Below are positions 5,867 to 6,846 of a stretch of 6,846 nt of DNA, one piece after another. Origin of the DNA: Acidobacteriaceae bacterium. GTDB lineage: Bacteria > Acidobacteriota > Terriglobia > Terriglobales > Acidobacteriaceae. A model generated the notes under the pieces. The model was not told the origin of the DNA. It made no database searches and saw only the letters and a list, made by a program, of their open reading frames with translations. The first letter of the stretch is position 1. Every line of letters starts with the position of its first letter. Made by a program: the position numbers and the translations under genes. The stretch lies in NCBI GenBank assembly GCA_003167305.1, contig PMTP01000075.1:1-6846 (forward strand). Direction: 5' to 3'.

Positions 5867-6398
5867 ATTGCTTTGCGGCAAAGTAAGCGGCGACCTCCGC
5901 CCAGTTGTTGACGCGCACAAAGCCGGTTTCGGCCAGGTTGCGGGGGGCGGTGTAGAGAAGGCCCTGGCCCTCAAAGCGGAGGAGATTCTTGGGCAGGTCG
6001 TCGATGAGATAGTCGGCGCGCAGGATGGACTTGTTGCCGCAGAAGACGTAGTTGCTGGGCGGGATGAAGGGAAAGTGGCGCTGCAGCCAGCGGTACTTGG
6101 GGCCGAGGGAGTTGGGAACGGCCATGGCCTGGGTGGCAATGAAGATTTCAAAACGCTCGGAGAGCTGCTGGAGCACCTCCTGAGAGCCGGGAATCACGGC
6201 CAGATCCTCGAAGAAGTCCTCGGCGTGCAGAAAGGCACGCAACTGCTGCCGCCGGTCGACGGGCGCGATCTCCGAGAGGGCCCTGCCGACTAGGTCGTCC
6301 GGGGTCACCTCTTCGTCGAAGGTCTGGTTGTAGCGGCGGATTTCCTCGGCGAGCGTGTCCGCCATCACGTCGTCCATATCGACACAAATGCGCTGCAC
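5865..6398 (-). CDS. HAD-superfamily 5'(3')-deoxyribonucleotidase (NT5C family)
   Basis: This encodes 177 residues with a GTG start at 6398; AGGAGA (6405-6410) lies 6 nt upstream. The next in-frame ATG would begin after the nucleophile, so GTG is required for an active protein. HAD motif I is VDMDDVMADT (6-15), with nucleophile Asp7 and acid/base Asp9. Motif II is Thr89 in FIATQA. The family-specific YVFCGNKSILRADYLIDD follows (117-134), with Lys123 as the motif III lysine and Asp133/Asp134 as motif IV metal ligands. The cap lies between motifs I and II (about 17-75). Known members remove phosphate from deoxyribonucleoside monophosphates in the cytoplasm, which fits a role in nucleotide pool balance; substrate preference cannot be read here. 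Its length is normal for bacterial members. It lies 59 bp downstream of the zinc-ribbon gene on the same strand, probably in one transcript. Confidence 0.9.
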   Translation of the reverse strand: MQRICVDMDDVMADTLAEEIRRYNQTFDEEVTPDDLVGRALSEIAPVDRRQQLRAFLHAEDFFEDLAVIPGSQEVLQQLSERFEIFIATQAMAVPNSLGPKYRWLQRHFPFIPPSNYVFCGNKSILRADYLIDDLPKNLLRFEGQGLLYTAPRNLAETGFVRVNNWAEVAAYFAAKQ

Positions 6399-6404
6399 GG
6401 CTCG

Positions 6405-6410
6405 TCTCCT
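6405..6410 (-). promoter_or_regulatory. Ribosome binding site that supports a GTG start for the nucleotidase
   Basis: On the minus strand AGGAGA lies 6 nt before the GTG at 6398. A longer in-frame reading from 6644 is only the out-of-frame shadow of the zinc-ribbon gene. Confidence 0.75.
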
Positions 6411-6457
6411 GGGCGATGATCGCCTGAGAAAAGGGTAGCAGGGAAAGGGTGAAGGCT

Positions 6458-6846
6458 CTAGTCTTCGGGCTGGGCTTTGGCGGCTTTGCGCCTGGGCTTG
6501 GCTTCGGCCTTCGGCGGCGCGGGGGCGGGCGCCATGGCCGGATCCCAGTAGAGCAGGCGGAAGCAACTGTCGCAGGTGAGCAGCTCGCCCTCGCGGAGCT
6601 GGTTCCAGGTCTGCGGGCGGACGCCCATGCGGCAGCCGGTGCACTGCTGATTCTCGGCGCGCGCCAGGCCGGTAACGCGCGAGCCGCAGAGGCGGTCGAA
6701 GCGGTTGAGTACATCCGGCTCGATCAGCGGCCGCAGGGCCTCGCGCTCGGCGTTGAGCGCGGCCAGCTCGCGGGCGGCTTCCTTCAGCTGGAGAGCGATG
6801 CGCTCACGGGTCTTGTCGAGGACGGCGGCCAGCGACTCGACCTGGG
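6458..6846 (-). CDS. Coiled-coil and C4 zinc-ribbon protein (zf-RING_7 / DUF164 type), N-terminus outside window
   Basis: The reading frame enters at the right edge and ends at TAG (6458-6460), giving 128 complete residues. The first 45 or so are strongly helical and charged (LDKTRERIALQLKEAARELA), the end of a long coiled coil. A zinc ribbon follows, with Cys68-x2-Cys71 and Cys91-x2-Cys94 in QQCTGCRMGV and LLTCDSCFRLLYW. This coiled-coil plus ribbon layout is that of the family containing Helicobacter HP0958 (FlgZ); the role outside flagellated epsilonproteobacteria is unclear, with nucleic-acid or protein binding most often suggested. The last 27 residues form an Ala/Pro/Lys-rich tail (APAPAPPKAEAKPRRKAAKA) beyond the usual family end; its basic charge could help nucleic-acid contact. 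It is followed 59 bp later by the nucleotidase gene on the same strand. Confidence 0.85.
   Translation of the reverse strand, partial: QVESLAAVLDKTRERIALQLKEAARELAALNAEREALRPLIEPDVLNRFDRLCGSRVTGLARAENQQCTGCRMGVRPQTWNQLREGELLTCDSCFRLLYWDPAMAPAPAPPKAEAKPRRKAAKAQPED

Noticed and set aside
4727..6151. 474-residue open frame on the minus strand opposite the peptidase gene
   Set aside because: It overlaps the S53 gene and runs out of frame through the nucleotidase gene, both with clear family motifs. Its translation is Arg/Ala/Gly-rich with no recognisable domain, as expected of an antisense shadow in GC-rich DNA.
6148..6714. 188-residue open frame on the minus strand spanning the zinc-ribbon and nucleotidase genes
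   Set aside because: It is a shifted frame of both real genes, with the zinc-ribbon cysteines and HAD motifs present only in the other frames.

Overview
The window is GC-rich, densely coded bacterial chromosome. Its gene content points to an Acidobacteriota, probably of the Acidobacteriaceae/Terriglobia type. The clues are a membrane-anchored protein whose N-terminal domain (motifs IKEYSVGVEVF and DSIVRVEANRLRKRM) is common in that phylum and here is joined to malectin domains, a secreted S53 (kumamolisin-type) peptidase, and several small exported proteins. This is inference from family knowledge; no rRNA or other marker gene is present.

Layout: (1) 1-213 (+) is the C-terminal end of a cupin-domain protein, probably an XRE-cupin regulator. 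It converges on (2) 274-1023 (-), an exported TPR protein. (3) A gap of about 340 bp (1024-1363) separates the TPR gene from a divergent gene (4) at 1364-2950 (+). That gene encodes a single-pass membrane protein with a cytoplasmic winged-helix-like domain and two extracytoplasmic malectin-like domains, the layout of a ToxR/CadC-style one-component sensor. (5) 3074-3589 (+) is a small secreted protein of unknown function behind its own promoter, whose -10 box lies inside a palindrome. (6) An intrinsic terminator at 3642-3686 runs directly into a good sigma70-type promoter at 3690-3718, whose -35 box is one arm of another palindrome. This drives (7) 3824-5785 (+), a secreted S53 serine-carboxyl peptidase with its full catalytic set and propeptide. 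(8) A strong intrinsic terminator (5821-5866) closes the plus-strand block. (9) On the minus strand, converging on it, lies a probable two-gene unit: a coiled-coil/C4 zinc-ribbon protein (6458-6846, cut by the window edge) followed by a HAD-family 5'(3')-deoxyribonucleotidase (5865-6398, GTG start).

How they may work together: the plus-strand block holds a putative carbohydrate-sensing membrane regulator followed by two separately promoted genes for secreted proteins. Each of these has a distinct palindromic site over its core promoter. A locus controlling secretion is possible, but the sequence shows only the parts; no target of the regulator is proven. The minus-strand pair at the right looks like housekeeping. 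I saw no CRISPR array, tRNA, rRNA, insertion sequence or phage gene.
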